Of a stretch of DNA of 64,000 nt, positions 45,686-53,293 are shown one piece after another. Positions within the stretch are counted from its first letter, which is position 1. Every line of letters starts with the position of its first letter. Source of the DNA: Tetragenococcus halophilus subsp. halophilus DSM 20339 (GTDB lineage Bacteria; Bacillota; Bacilli; Lactobacillales; Enterococcaceae); assembly GCF_003841405.1 (NCBI RefSeq), contig NZ_PXYA01000001.1, positions 1-64,000 on the forward strand, in the 5' to 3' direction. A program made the translations under genes and the position numbers. The notes beneath the pieces were generated by a model, which was not told the origin of the DNA, did not search any database, and saw only the letters and a list, made by a program, of their open reading frames with translations.

Positions 45686-47071
45686 CACTAGTGGTGCATT
45701 AATATGATCAGAATATTCAGATTTTAACTTTTTTCTAAAAAATGACAAAAAAATCAAATGCTTGCGCAAAGGATGACTTTTCCAGAAAAAAATTTTCATT
45801 ATTTATCTGAATACTATTGCAACAACGACAAATGCTATTTCGTCACGTAGGAACGAGCAACACCCATAATTCTTCAAAAGGTTGAAAAAGCAAGTGTTTC
45901 AATAGACGCTTGATTTGAAAAGGAGATTTCTTACTTCCTGTCTCCACTTTGAGTAAATACGTCAGTAGACTGGCAATCATGGCGAGAATGATTTGATTGC
46001 TTACCCCTTTTTCACTGTGGGAAAATAGCTTTTTTATCGTCATATGTTGCTTGATGTGCTTAAAAAATAGTTCAATTTGCCAACGAGCTTTGTACATGTC
46101 GGCCACTTCTTGGGCGGTCACATCAAAACGGTTAGTGACAAAACGTAATTGTTTTCCCTTTTCATCCTGAATCGTCACTAAGCGAAACGGGGAGGTTAAA
46201 TAAACCTGCGTACCTAACACCACCATTTGGTCACGCAAAATGTTTTTACTCTGAGAAGTATCATAAGTTTCTCTGACATGGATTTTGGTGTTTTTCTTCA
46301 CTCTTGTGACGAAAAAATAGCCATCGGCTTCCATTTCATCCAGTCGCTCGTAATCAATATAACCACGGTCAAAGATATAGGTCGCTTCCGGTTGATTGAC
46401 AAAAACTTCTAAGTGATTGTCATCATGTTCAACCGCATTCGTGACTTCAAACTGATCCGGATACAAGTGTTCTTTATCCATAAAACAAAGTTTTAAGTGA
46501 AGCTTGATCCCCGCTTTGGTTGAGCGAAAGTCCGCCCAAGGATATCGAGTGGTATTTAACGGAAAGGTAGAAGAATCCACGAGATAGAGCGCATTTCGTT
46601 TAGTCACCGGTGTTTTTGACCGTGCTTTTTCCAGTAACTGTGCGAAAATCGCCCACAAAATTTCGTCATCCATCTGGGCGAGCTCACGGGAAAGCTGCGA
46701 ATGGCTGATGGCATCTAACGCCATGGTCTGTTGTAGATCAGGGGAAACAAATGCCGTATCCATTTCACGTAAACTTTCACACTCATGATCGATGCCATAG
46801 AGAAACACCTTCAAAAAGTGTTCAAAAGCAAATTTTTTATGATACTTGTCGGCTTGAGAAATTTTCTCACGAATAGAAAAAGGTAATTTTTTGAAATTTA
46901 TGTTCGAAAACCATTTATTAAAAGCTGAAATTGTTTTATACTTATCCATATTAAGTTCCTTTGTATTGGTCTTGGATAAGTCATCCAAGCTCAGTATAAA
47001 GGATTTTTTTATGAATGAAAATAGTGTGAAACATAAAGAGCTAATTTAAAATGTTTCATGCACCACTAGTG
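45686..47071 (-). mobile_element. Second IS4-family insertion sequence (1386 bp)
   Basis: Terminal inverted repeats CACTAGTGGTGCAT / ATGCACCACTAGTG lie at 45686 and 47071. A nine-base target duplication ACATAATAT is present at 45677-45685 and 47072-47080. One transposase gene fills it. It is unrelated in sequence to the other IS in this window. Confidence 0.95.
45843..46988 (-). CDS. IS4-family transposase
   Basis: A 381-residue DDE transposase. The first Asp is in ALYLVDSSTFPLN near 141, the second in TYIFDRGYIDYERLD near 209, and the Glu in MYKARWQIELFFKHIKQHM near 304, which fits the Y-(2)-R-(3)-E-(6)-K signature of IS4. Length and ends are complete, so it may be active. The start at 46988 leaves about 80 bases to the IS right end. 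An alternative start at the next Met (MDKYKTISAFNKW) is possible. Confidence 0.92.
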   Translation of the reverse strand: MDDLSKTNTKELNMDKYKTISAFNKWFSNINFKKLPFSIREKISQADKYHKKFAFEHFLKVFLYGIDHECESLREMDTAFVSPDLQQTMALDAISHSQLSRELAQMDDEILWAIFAQLLEKARSKTPVTKRNALYLVDSSTFPLNTTRYPWADFRSTKAGIKLHLKLCFMDKEHLYPDQFEVTNAVEHDDNHLEVFVNQPEATYIFDRGYIDYERLDEMEADGYFFVTRVKKNTKIHVRETYDTSQSKNILRDQMVVLGTQVYLTSPFRLVTIQDEKGKQLRFVTNRFDVTAQEVADMYKARWQIELFFKHIKQHMTIKKLFSHSEKGVSNQIILAMIASLLTYLLKVETGSKKSPFQIKRLLKHLLFQPFEELWVLLVPT

Positions 47072-47540
47072 ACATAATATACATATCAGAATAACGACCA
47101 TCTTTTAAACGAAATCCTGCAGGAATGGTCCCCACAGTAGTAAAACCATTTTTTTGATAGATATGAATGGCAGGGAGATTGCTCGTTACTACAGCATTAT
47201 ACTGCATTCCGGTAAAACCTTGCGCTTTTGCTTGTATGAGTGAGTCTTCTACAAGATTAGAGAAAATTTTTCTTCCGCGGTAAGATTTATCGATGCAATA
47301 GCTCGCATTGGCAACGTGACTACAACGACCGATATTATTAGGATGAAGAACATAGAAACCAGCTAGTTTCCCTTTAATTGTCATACATCGAACAATGCTT
47401 TGTTCAGCTACATAGGTCTCAAATTCTTCTTCAGTGAATAATTCTTCTCCTGGAAAAGCATCGCCGTCTTTTAACACATCGTTCCAAACTTTTGTCATTT
47501 GAGCGAGATATTTTCTTTGATAGTTTTCAAAAGTAAACAT
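47046..47540 (-). CDS. GNAT acetyltransferase with IS-altered C-terminus
   Basis: A 164-residue N-acetyltransferase. The acetyl-CoA region is SYCIDKSYRGRKIFSNLVED (RGRK in place of the usual Q/RxxGxG/A) and the end has AIHIYQKNGFTTVGTIP. The last residues SLVVHETF come from the inserted element. Joining the sequences across the nine-base duplication gives MYIMYKDL and stop, so four native residues were replaced by eight. The fold is probably unharmed. ATG 47540 behind AAGGAGC is chosen over longer frames. It follows the SorC regulator with 13 bases between stop and start. Substrate unknown. Confidence 0.85.
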   Translation of the reverse strand: MFTFENYQRKYLAQMTKVWNDVLKDGDAFPGEELFTEEEFETYVAEQSIVRCMTIKGKLAGFYVLHPNNIGRCSHVANASYCIDKSYRGRKIFSNLVEDSLIQAKAQGFTGMQYNAVVTSNLPAIHIYQKNGFTTVGTIPAGFRLKDGRYSDMYIMSLVVHETF

Positions 47541-47553
47541 TTTATGCTCCTTT

Positions 47554-48489
47554 TTATAATGTTGCCGCAATTTCTGCATCAATAATTAAGTGATCGATGA
47601 TCGGTTGTTTTAACAAATGCTGGATACTAGGCGCTTTTTCTTTTCCGGAAGCTACAACAACGACTTCTGGAATGTTCATAAGGTCATCCAAATTAACACC
47701 AATCATTTTTTTTGAAATATTTGTTGGAACACTCTCGCCGTTTTTATTGAAAAATGTGGCTAAAATATCTCCAATAACATTCTTTTCTTTCATTTCACAA
47801 GCGTCTTCTTCACTAAAATAACCTAACTTTCGATAGGAGGACGATTCAATCGGATTGCCCACTGCAGTAATTGCCATATCAACATTTTTTCCTTTTTGGA
47901 TAATATCACGAATAAATTGTGATTGGTCAAAGGCTTCTTTCATCTCTAAACTTTCTGCAATGGCTGGCGCATAGAAATAGTCTATATGACAATTATATTT
48001 TTGCGATAAGATAAAAGCTAAGTGGTTGGACTGGTTTTTAACATTTGATACATCAACACCACCGATAAGCGGTACGATCGATAAATCTTCAAAGTGATGA
48101 TAACTGGCTGCTTCTGCAAACTTATTTAAAGTAGATCCCCAGCCAATCCCTAAATTTTTAATACGTTTTAAATTATTTTCTACAAAAGTAGCACATAGAT
48201 TGCCGACTTCTTGTTTGGCTTCCTCCTCAGAAGCAGTAGCGGAGGAAATAAGAACAGTTTTTAGACCATATTTTTTAGCGAGAATTTCTTGTTGTTCAAA
48301 ATTCATAATTTCTGAGTCTTGAATGGAAATTTTAACAATACCGCGATCTACAGCTTCTTTGAGTAGCGTCGCCACAGTCGGACGAGAAACATTCAATTGT
48401 TTGGCAATCTCTGTTTGATTGACATTTTCTTTATAAAAAAGGAGGGCAGCTTGTACGATCATTTTATTTCTATTGTTCAACTTGATCAC
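47554..48489 (-). CDS. SorC-family sugar-responsive transcriptional regulator
   Basis: A 311-residue regulator with an N-terminal helix-turn-helix (QTEIAKQLNVSRPTVATLLKEA, about 23-45) and a large C-terminal effector domain of the SorC/DeoR-type sugar-binding fold (GIGWGSTLNKFAEAA, PLIGGVD, AITAVGNPIESSSYRKLG). Such regulators bind phosphorylated sugars. It starts at GTG 48489, with ATG ten codons later as an alternative. It is divergent from the isomerase-YjbQ-aldolase operon with about 165 bases between, so it very likely controls that operon. A GNAT gene follows it. Confidence 0.88.
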   Translation of the reverse strand: MIKLNNRNKMIVQAALLFYKENVNQTEIAKQLNVSRPTVATLLKEAVDRGIVKISIQDSEIMNFEQQEILAKKYGLKTVLISSATASEEEAKQEVGNLCATFVENNLKRIKNLGIGWGSTLNKFAEAASYHHFEDLSIVPLIGGVDVSNVKNQSNHLAFILSQKYNCHIDYFYAPAIAESLEMKEAFDQSQFIRDIIQKGKNVDMAITAVGNPIESSSYRKLGYFSEEDACEMKEKNVIGDILATFFNKNGESVPTNISKKMIGVNLDDLMNIPEVVVVASGKEKAPSIQHLLKQPIIDHLIIDAEIAATL

Positions 48490-48577
48490 CTGAATGGATT
48501 AATTTTATAAGTGCTTTTTATTATAACATAATTGTTTTAACAAATGCTAAATGTGTTTTCAATTGGAAAACTATATA

Positions 48578-48606
48578 TTGACAGGGTTTCTTGTGAAAGT
48601 TATACT
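48578..48606 (+). promoter_or_regulatory. Promoter of the isomerase operon
   Basis: TTGACA (48578-48583), 17 bases, TATACT (48601-48606): a near-consensus promoter that would be on unless repressed. Confidence 0.85.
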
Positions 48607-48618
48607 AAATTTATCAAA

Positions 48619-48635
48619 TGTAAATAATTTTTACA
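48619..48635. promoter_or_regulatory. Candidate SorC-type operator
   Basis: TGTAAA-TAATT-TTTACA is a perfect six-base inverted repeat just downstream of the predicted transcript start. CAAATG flanks it on both sides and also occurs at 48541. It is the best operator candidate for the divergent regulator. Confidence 0.45.
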
Positions 48636-48654
48636 AATGGAAAGGAAGAGATCG

Positions 48655-49353
48655 ATGAAATTGCAAGCACCTTTTTTTACTTTTAATCCGAAGTCTTATT
48701 TTTATGGTAAGAAATTATTGGAATTAGCACAAAAAGCTGACACATTAGCCCAAAAGTATCCCCATTTAACGATTCTTATAACTGCGCCTTATGCTGATTT
48801 AGCAAATATCGCAAGTCATACGCAACATATTATCGTTACAGCGCAACACATGGATGGCATTGACCCAGGCAGAGGAATGGGGGCAGTATTACCAGAGTCT
48901 ATTTATCAAGCAGGCACTCGAGCAGTCTTTTTGAACCATGCGGAGCATCCTTTGCAATTAACAGAGCTTATTCAATCGATGAAAAAGGCAAAAGAACTGG
49001 GAATTAAAACAATTGTATGCGCTAACTCTTTGGAAGAGGCTCGTTCAATTGCTTTACTTAAACCTGACGTTTTGCTTTGTGAACCCACTGAACTCATTGG
49101 AACGGGACAAGCAAGTGATGAAAGTTATATCCAAGAAACAAATCATGCCATAAAAGAGATTGACCCGGATATCTATATTTTACAAGCAGCTGGGATAAGT
49201 ACCCCTGAGGATGTGTATCGCACGCTTAAATTGGGTGCCGATGGTACGGGATGTACAAGTGGAATCACCGAAGCAGATTTGCCTAGTCAAATGCTAGAAG
49301 AAATGATTGAATCGGTACAACGCGTTTATGAAGAAGGAAAGGATGGAAGATAA
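48655..49353 (+). CDS. Triosephosphate-isomerase-like protein
   Basis: A 232-residue TIM-barrel protein of a divergent TIM branch, shorter than glycolytic TIM (about 250). Catalytic positions are kept: Asn11-Lys13 in FNPKSYFYG, His95 in FLNHAEHP and Glu143 in LLCEPTELIGTG, plus phosphate loop AAGISTPEDV and GADGTGCTSGI. It therefore should isomerise a phosphorylated aldose/ketose, perhaps a tetrose or pentose rather than a triose. ATG 48655 behind GGAAGGAAG is chosen over 48637. It leads an operon with YjbQ and a ketose-bisphosphate aldolase. Confidence 0.8.
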   Translation: MKLQAPFFTFNPKSYFYGKKLLELAQKADTLAQKYPHLTILITAPYADLANIASHTQHIIVTAQHMDGIDPGRGMGAVLPESIYQAGTRAVFLNHAEHPLQLTELIQSMKKAKELGIKTIVCANSLEEARSIALLKPDVLLCEPTELIGTGQASDESYIQETNHAIKEIDPDIYILQAAGISTPEDVYRTLKLGADGTGCTSGITEADLPSQMLEEMIESVQRVYEEGKDGR

Positions 49354-49355
49354 TT

Positions 49356-49874
49356 ATGAAAATTGAACATGGTTCATTAAAAGTCGAATCTAACGGATCA
49401 AAAGTCACATATTCAGATATTACCGATCAAGTACGACAAGAGATTCAAGAAGCGGGTGTGCAAGATGGTTTATGTGTCGTTAGTTCACAACATACTACTT
49501 GTTCAGTGATTTTTGAAGAGTTTGTCCATGATAAAGATTGGAACGGGGATGAATTATTACAAGTTGATCTTAATCGTATTTTGGACAAACTGATTCCCAG
49601 ACAGTTAACCGAAAGTGATTATTTATATCCAGGACAAGATCACGTACAGTTTTTAGAAGAACTCTCCCAACAAACACCGGAATACCCCAACGATTTAACG
49701 ACCATTTTAAATGCGGATGCTCATTTAAGAGCTTCTCTGTTTGGTTCAAGCCAAACATTGATCATTAAAGATGGCCAACCTTTAATTGGTTCTGTAGGTT
49801 ATATTTATTTTGTTGATTGGGATCAAAATCGAAAACGTCATCGAACATGTAATTTATTAATAATGGGCAATTAA
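49356..49874 (+). CDS. YjbQ family (UPF0047) protein
   Basis: A 172-residue protein of the YjbQ/UPF0047 family. Family motifs are SSQHTTCSVIFEE near 43-55, DAHLRASLFGSSQTLIIKDG near 127-146 and YIYFVDWDQNRKR near 153-165, with conserved His residues for a metal site. It is longer than the usual 130-140 residues because of extra sequence in the middle (about 60-115). E. coli YjbQ shows weak thiamine phosphate synthase activity, and the true role is unknown. It starts two bases after the isomerase stop, so is strictly co-translated with it. Confidence 0.87.
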   Translation: MKIEHGSLKVESNGSKVTYSDITDQVRQEIQEAGVQDGLCVVSSQHTTCSVIFEEFVHDKDWNGDELLQVDLNRILDKLIPRQLTESDYLYPGQDHVQFLEELSQQTPEYPNDLTTILNADAHLRASLFGSSQTLIIKDGQPLIGSVGYIYFVDWDQNRKRHRTCNLLIMGN

Positions 49875-49878
49875 ATAA

Positions 49879-49893
49879 AAGCGCTTTTACAAG
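49879..49893. promoter_or_regulatory. cre-like palindrome in operon
   Basis: TAAAAGCGCTTTTA between the YjbQ and aldolase genes is a perfect palindrome close to the catabolite-responsive element (TGAAAGCGCTTTCA), with the G and C replaced. Could bind CcpA or SorC, or be an mRNA hairpin. Confidence 0.35.
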
Positions 49894-49920
49894 AAAGATA
49901 TTTAAAAAAGGAGATAAACG

Positions 49921-50760
49921 ATGTTAGTAAATTCTAAAAACGCATTACTTACTGCTAAAGATGAAAATTTTGCCATACCAGCTACTAATTTTATTGACTT
50001 AGACAGTGCACGTTCTTATGTGAAGATAGCAGAAGAAAAAGGCTTGCCTTTAATTTTAGCGTATGCACAATCACACAGCGAAATATTAGCTATTGAAGAG
50101 GCAGCACTAATCGGTAAATTTTTTGCAGAAAAAAGTCATGTGCCGATTATCCTTCATTTAGATCATGGAGAAGATACGGATTTTATTTTCAAAGCGATTG
50201 AATTGGGCTTTACTTCGGTCATGATCGATGCTTCAAGAGAAAGTTTTGCAGATAATATTGCGATAACTAAAAGAGTTGTAGAATATGCTCATCAATTTGA
50301 TGTGACAGTAGAAGCAGAATTAGGGCATGTGGGGTCAAATGATTTTTCCGAATCTCCCACACTTACTGATTCAATCTATACAGAAGTAGAAGATGTGCTT
50401 GCATTTGTTGATCAGACAAATGTGGATTCATTAGCGATTTCTATAGGAACAGCTCATGGAATTTATAAAGGGGCCCCCACGATAAACTTTGAACGACTTG
50501 AAGAAATAGATGAAATGACAACGATTCCGCTAGTGCTTCACGGCGGTTCTTCTAGTGGAGATAGCAACTTAAATCGTTGTGCAACACATGGTATTAGTAA
50601 AGTGAACATCTTTTCCGATTTTATCAATGATGCTTTTTATGCCATACAAAAAAAACAGCCTGAAGATTATCTGCAATTGAAAAATATTGCGAATCAAACA
50701 ATGCTAGCTGTTTTAAATCATTACTACGATGTATTTGCGACTCGACCGATTTCTGTGTAA
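49921..50760 (+). CDS. Ketose-bisphosphate aldolase, class II
   Basis: A 279-residue zinc aldolase of the Fba/GatY/KbaY family. Zinc and catalytic region is IILHLDHGEDTDFIFKAI near 79-96, followed by EAELGHVGSND, SIGTAHGIYKG and VLHGGSSSGDSNL with KVNIFSDF. It differs clearly from the housekeeping aldolase at 38411, so a different substrate (tagatose-, fuculose- or another ketose (bis)phosphate) is likely. AAGGAG precedes ATG 49921. As the last gene of the SorC-controlled operon it should cleave what the isomerase produces, or the reverse. Confidence 0.88.
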   Translation: MLVNSKNALLTAKDENFAIPATNFIDLDSARSYVKIAEEKGLPLILAYAQSHSEILAIEEAALIGKFFAEKSHVPIILHLDHGEDTDFIFKAIELGFTSVMIDASRESFADNIAITKRVVEYAHQFDVTVEAELGHVGSNDFSESPTLTDSIYTEVEDVLAFVDQTNVDSLAISIGTAHGIYKGAPTINFERLEEIDEMTTIPLVLHGGSSSGDSNLNRCATHGISKVNIFSDFINDAFYAIQKKQPEDYLQLKNIANQTMLAVLNHYYDVFATRPISV

Positions 50761-50819
50761 AAATAGCATAGAAGATTTTTTATTTGTATGTTTGAAGGGA
50801 AATACTTTATAAAAAAAGG

Positions 50820-50870
50820 CCTTTATTTTATACTTGTATAGGCAATTAGGACACTTGTATAAAATAAGGG
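50820..50870 (+). promoter_or_regulatory. Hairpin overlapping a ribosome site
   Basis: CCTTTATTTTATAC (50820-50833) and GTATAAAATAAGGG (50857-50870) pair over 14 positions with one G-U pair and a 23-base loop. The 3' arm ends in the GGGGGAG ribosome site of the gene at 50881, so the stem would cover it. Confidence 0.6.
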
Positions 50871-50880
50871 GGAGTTATTT

Positions 50881-51492
50881 ATGGATATTGTCAGTATTTT
50901 AAATGCTGTGGGTTCGATTGGGACACTTGTTATGACGATTTTTTATTGTGTTTCAATATCAATTCAACTGTACCAAATGCGTTTGGGTTTTTACCCAGCA
51001 CTAGGTTTTGAGCAAACATTTATCATTCATGAAAACGGTAAGTTTAAGCTACAAAATGCGGTAGATTTATTGAAGATCGGCGAGGAAAGTATTGATTATT
51101 TTAGTTTGTATAATTTAGGCGGAGGAACTGCTAAAAACATCAATATAGATATATATTTGGATAATGAACAATTACAAAATAAATATGTGCATATCTTACC
51201 GGGCAACGAAAGTTACTTGCTTCCAGTAAACGATAAGGTTCATGATGGTTTGAAACAGGCGCTAATAGAAAAAGAGTAAACCACTGAATTGACAATTGAT
51301 ATGCAATACAAAAGTAGTATTAGACAAAAGTGGCAACATGCTACCTTGGTTGCTCAGTTTGATGCTTTCAATGACAATGACGCCAAAAAAACCATTTTTG
51401 AAGTGCAATTTGTTAACACTGATAGTGAAGATCATAATGATAATGACAATGACCAGCAAAATATTGAATCTAGAGAGGACTCGCAATCTTAA
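50881..51492 (+). pseudogene. Membrane-anchored protein of unknown function with in-frame stop
   Basis: ATG 50881 behind GGGGGAG gives 132 residues with an N-terminal membrane helix (about 8-28) and a soluble part containing LGFYPALGFE and YNLGGGTAKNINIDIYL, resembling small phage-defence-neighbour or hypothetical proteins seen in many bacteria. TAA at 51277-51279 stops it. The same frame continues without stop for 70 more codons (TTELTIDMQYKSSIRQKW) to 51492, ending in an Asp/Asn-rich tail. So a 203-residue protein was probably cut by one nonsense change. The first part may still be made. No recognised family. Confidence 0.6.
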
Positions 51493-51512
51493 TTGGTTGT
51501 GAGTTTTTTGAT
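51478..51512 (+). terminator. Terminator of the membrane protein gene
   Basis: GACTCGCAATC pairs with GGTTGTGAGTT, followed by TTTT. It starts inside the last codons of the extended frame, which supports 51492 as the original gene end. Confidence 0.75.
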
Positions 51513-51543
51513 TAAACTACTACATCTAAGCAGTAGATACAAA

Positions 51544-51571
51544 ACGAGAGATTTTTCTCTCTTTTTTTTCT
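51544..51571 (+). terminator. Second hairpin with T-run
   Basis: GAGAGA-TTTT-TCTCTC followed by TTTTTTT, about 35 bases after the first terminator. Confidence 0.6.
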
Positions 51572-51603
51572 GGATTACAAGGAAATATTTTTTAAATTGC
51601 TAA

Positions 51604-51706
51604 AGATCGGTGGGACATCGGAAAAGTCGCTTCCAATATTTTTCAGATTGGTGCCACATCAGAAAAGTTGCCTCCAATAATTATCAATAATGGTGGCAAC
51701 AAGAAT
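51604..51706. repeat. Tandem array C, 41/42-bp period
   Basis: Units begin with AGAT at 51604 and 51645, 41 bases apart, and a partial third unit has its GGTGG 42 bases further. The core is GGTGnnACATCnGAAAAGT followed by nGCnTCCAATA. Arms ATTGG and CCAAT form a hairpin within units. It lies in the 390-base gap before the first Gls24 gene. Confidence 0.7.
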
Positions 51707-51879
51707 TTTTTTCTTGCTTAAAGTGGTTATCGCTGGCGATTTGAAAAACTTTCAAATATAATAAGAACAGAAGAAAAAGCTATTTTATTTTATGAAATAA
51801 AAAGCATGTTTATAGTTATTTTTTGAAAAATTTATTTGTTTTAGATAACATGAACTATATAAAATGAGGAGGAATCAAA

Positions 51880-52419
51880 ATGACAACAGAGCAAACTTCA
51901 AAAGGAAACAATTCTTTTCAAGCAATGGAAGATCGTTCTCAAGCTTCTGGAGAGCTAACTTTTAACGATAAAGTGATCCAAAAAATTATCGGTATCGCGA
52001 TGGAACAAATCGATGGTTTATTGAATGTTCAAGGGGGGTTCTTTTCATCAGTTGCTGATAGAATAAGCAATACAGAAAATGTTACCGCAGGGATCGATAC
52101 TGAAGTAGGTAAAAAACAAGTGGCTGTAGATATGCAGATTATTTGTGAATATGGTCGAGACATCTCTGCAATATATGAACAAATCAAACAGGTCATTACT
52201 ACAGAAGTGAAGAAAATGACTCGTTTAGACGTGATTGAAATTAATGTCAATGTAGCAGACATTCAAACACAAGAAGAATATGAACAAAATAAAGAAACAC
52301 TAGAAGATAAAGCAAATGAAATTGCCAATTATACTTCAGAAAAAACCGAACAAGCGGCTGGGAAAATAAATGAAGGCCTGGAAAAATCCGAAACAAAAAA
52401 TAAGCCCGAAGTTGAGTAA
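51880..52419 (+). CDS. Asp23/Gls24 family envelope stress protein
   Basis: A 179-residue protein with an Asp23/Gls24 domain (GELTFNDKVIQKIIGIAMEQ ... GIDTEVGKKQVAVDMQIIC ... RLDVIEINVNVADI, about 25-130) and a polar Glu/Lys-rich tail. It is attached to the inner face of the membrane through AmaP, encoded next. In enterococci Gls24 proteins are induced by starvation, salt and bile, and help virulence and stress survival. ATG 51880 behind GAGGAGG. It is first in a four-gene operon, with a large hairpin before the next gene. Confidence 0.92.
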   Translation: MTTEQTSKGNNSFQAMEDRSQASGELTFNDKVIQKIIGIAMEQIDGLLNVQGGFFSSVADRISNTENVTAGIDTEVGKKQVAVDMQIICEYGRDISAIYEQIKQVITTEVKKMTRLDVIEINVNVADIQTQEEYEQNKETLEDKANEIANYTSEKTEQAAGKINEGLEKSETKNKPEVE

Positions 52420-52427
52420 ATGTTTTT

Positions 52428-52492
52428 CAATAGCGTGAGTACCATTGTATAGTAAAGAAAAGAGTGGGTACTCACTTCTATTCTAGCTATTG
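52428..52492 (+). other. Long intercistronic hairpin
   Basis: CAATAGC (52428-52434) + GTGAGTACC (52435-52443) pair with GGTACTCAC (52467-52475) and GCTATTG (52486-52492). The inner nine pairs and outer seven pairs are perfect, separated by a ten-base bulge on one side. There is no T-run after it, so it looks like an RNA processing or stability element rather than a terminator. Confidence 0.7.
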
Positions 52493-52515
52493 AATCTATC
52501 AGAGAGGGTGAAAGG

Positions 52516-53070
52516 ATGGGAAAAATAAGGAAACTTTTATTTAGTATTGTGCTGCTCGGCTTACTTATTACCTTCTTTTTTGTACTGATTGAAAACCAGC
52601 AAGCAATTTATTTACCCGTTTATTTTATTTCAATGGATAATTATCCTTTGGTTGGTCCTTATATTCAAATCATACTTTTTTGCTTGAGTGTATTTTTTAT
52701 CGGCTTAGCGATTCTTCTTATGCTTGTAACGATTTTTTATCCGAAAAAGAGCAATACGCTAGTGATCAAAGGTAAAAATGGGCGTTTAAGCGTTCGAAAA
52801 AGTGTTGTAGAAAACTTTGTATTAGAAACCTTAAAAAAAGAACCTTCTATTGAAAATCCTCGAGTAAAGGTTAAAATGAGTAAGAAAAAGATTAAGATCA
52901 AAATTGTCGGAGCCCTACGTAAAACGATGCGTACAACTGAAAAGCAAAATGAATTAGTTGAGCAAATACGGCATGAGGTTTCTGACTTGTTAGCAACAGA
53001 TGCGATCAAAACAGAGGTTTACTTAAAAGATGAACAAGAAAATGCGGGCCCAAGAAATAGAGTAGAATAG
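52516..53070 (+). CDS. amaP: Alkaline shock response membrane anchor protein AmaP
   Basis: A 184-residue protein with two N-terminal membrane helices (about 8-28 and 52-76) and a soluble Asp23-like domain (SVVENFVLETLKKEPSIENPR ... KIKIVGALRKTMR). AmaP anchors Asp23 at the membrane in Staphylococcus. Here it lies between two Asp23/Gls24 paralogues. GAGAGGGTG precedes ATG 52516. The operon order gls24-amaP-DUF2273-gls24 is the usual one in lactic acid bacteria. Confidence 0.9.
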   Translation: MGKIRKLLFSIVLLGLLITFFFVLIENQQAIYLPVYFISMDNYPLVGPYIQIILFCLSVFFIGLAILLMLVTIFYPKKSNTLVIKGKNGRLSVRKSVVENFVLETLKKEPSIENPRVKVKMSKKKIKIKIVGALRKTMRTTEKQNELVEQIRHEVSDLLATDAIKTEVYLKDEQENAGPRNRVE

Positions 53071-53083
53071 GAAGGATGTCAAA

Positions 53084-53266
53084 ATGCAAGGATTATTTCA
53101 GCGCTATCGATACGGCATCATTGGTGGAGGAATCGGGTTAATATTGGCAGTTCTTCTGCTAACGATCGGATTTTCCGAAACTTTATTACTTATTATTTGT
53201 ATCTTTTTAGGTGCTTTTATTGGTATTTATTTAAATACTATGGGATTTTTTGATCGTTTTAAATAA
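53084..53266 (+). CDS. DUF2273 small membrane protein
   Basis: A 60-residue protein with two membrane helices separated by a short turn (YGIIGGGIGLILAVLLLTIG and LLLIICIFLGAFIGIYLN). DUF2273 proteins are constant members of asp23/gls24 operons. They are probably part of the membrane anchor complex. It lies 13 bases after amaP and 27 bases before the second Gls24 start. Confidence 0.88.
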   Translation: MQGLFQRYRYGIIGGGIGLILAVLLLTIGFSETLLLIICIFLGAFIGIYLNTMGFFDRFK

Positions 53267-53293
53267 AAAATGTATGAATTGGGGGAAAGACAG

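Noticed and set aside
21846-51706. 41-bp arrays considered as CRISPR
   Set aside because: Units abut without unique spacers, are few and diverged, and no cas genes are present.
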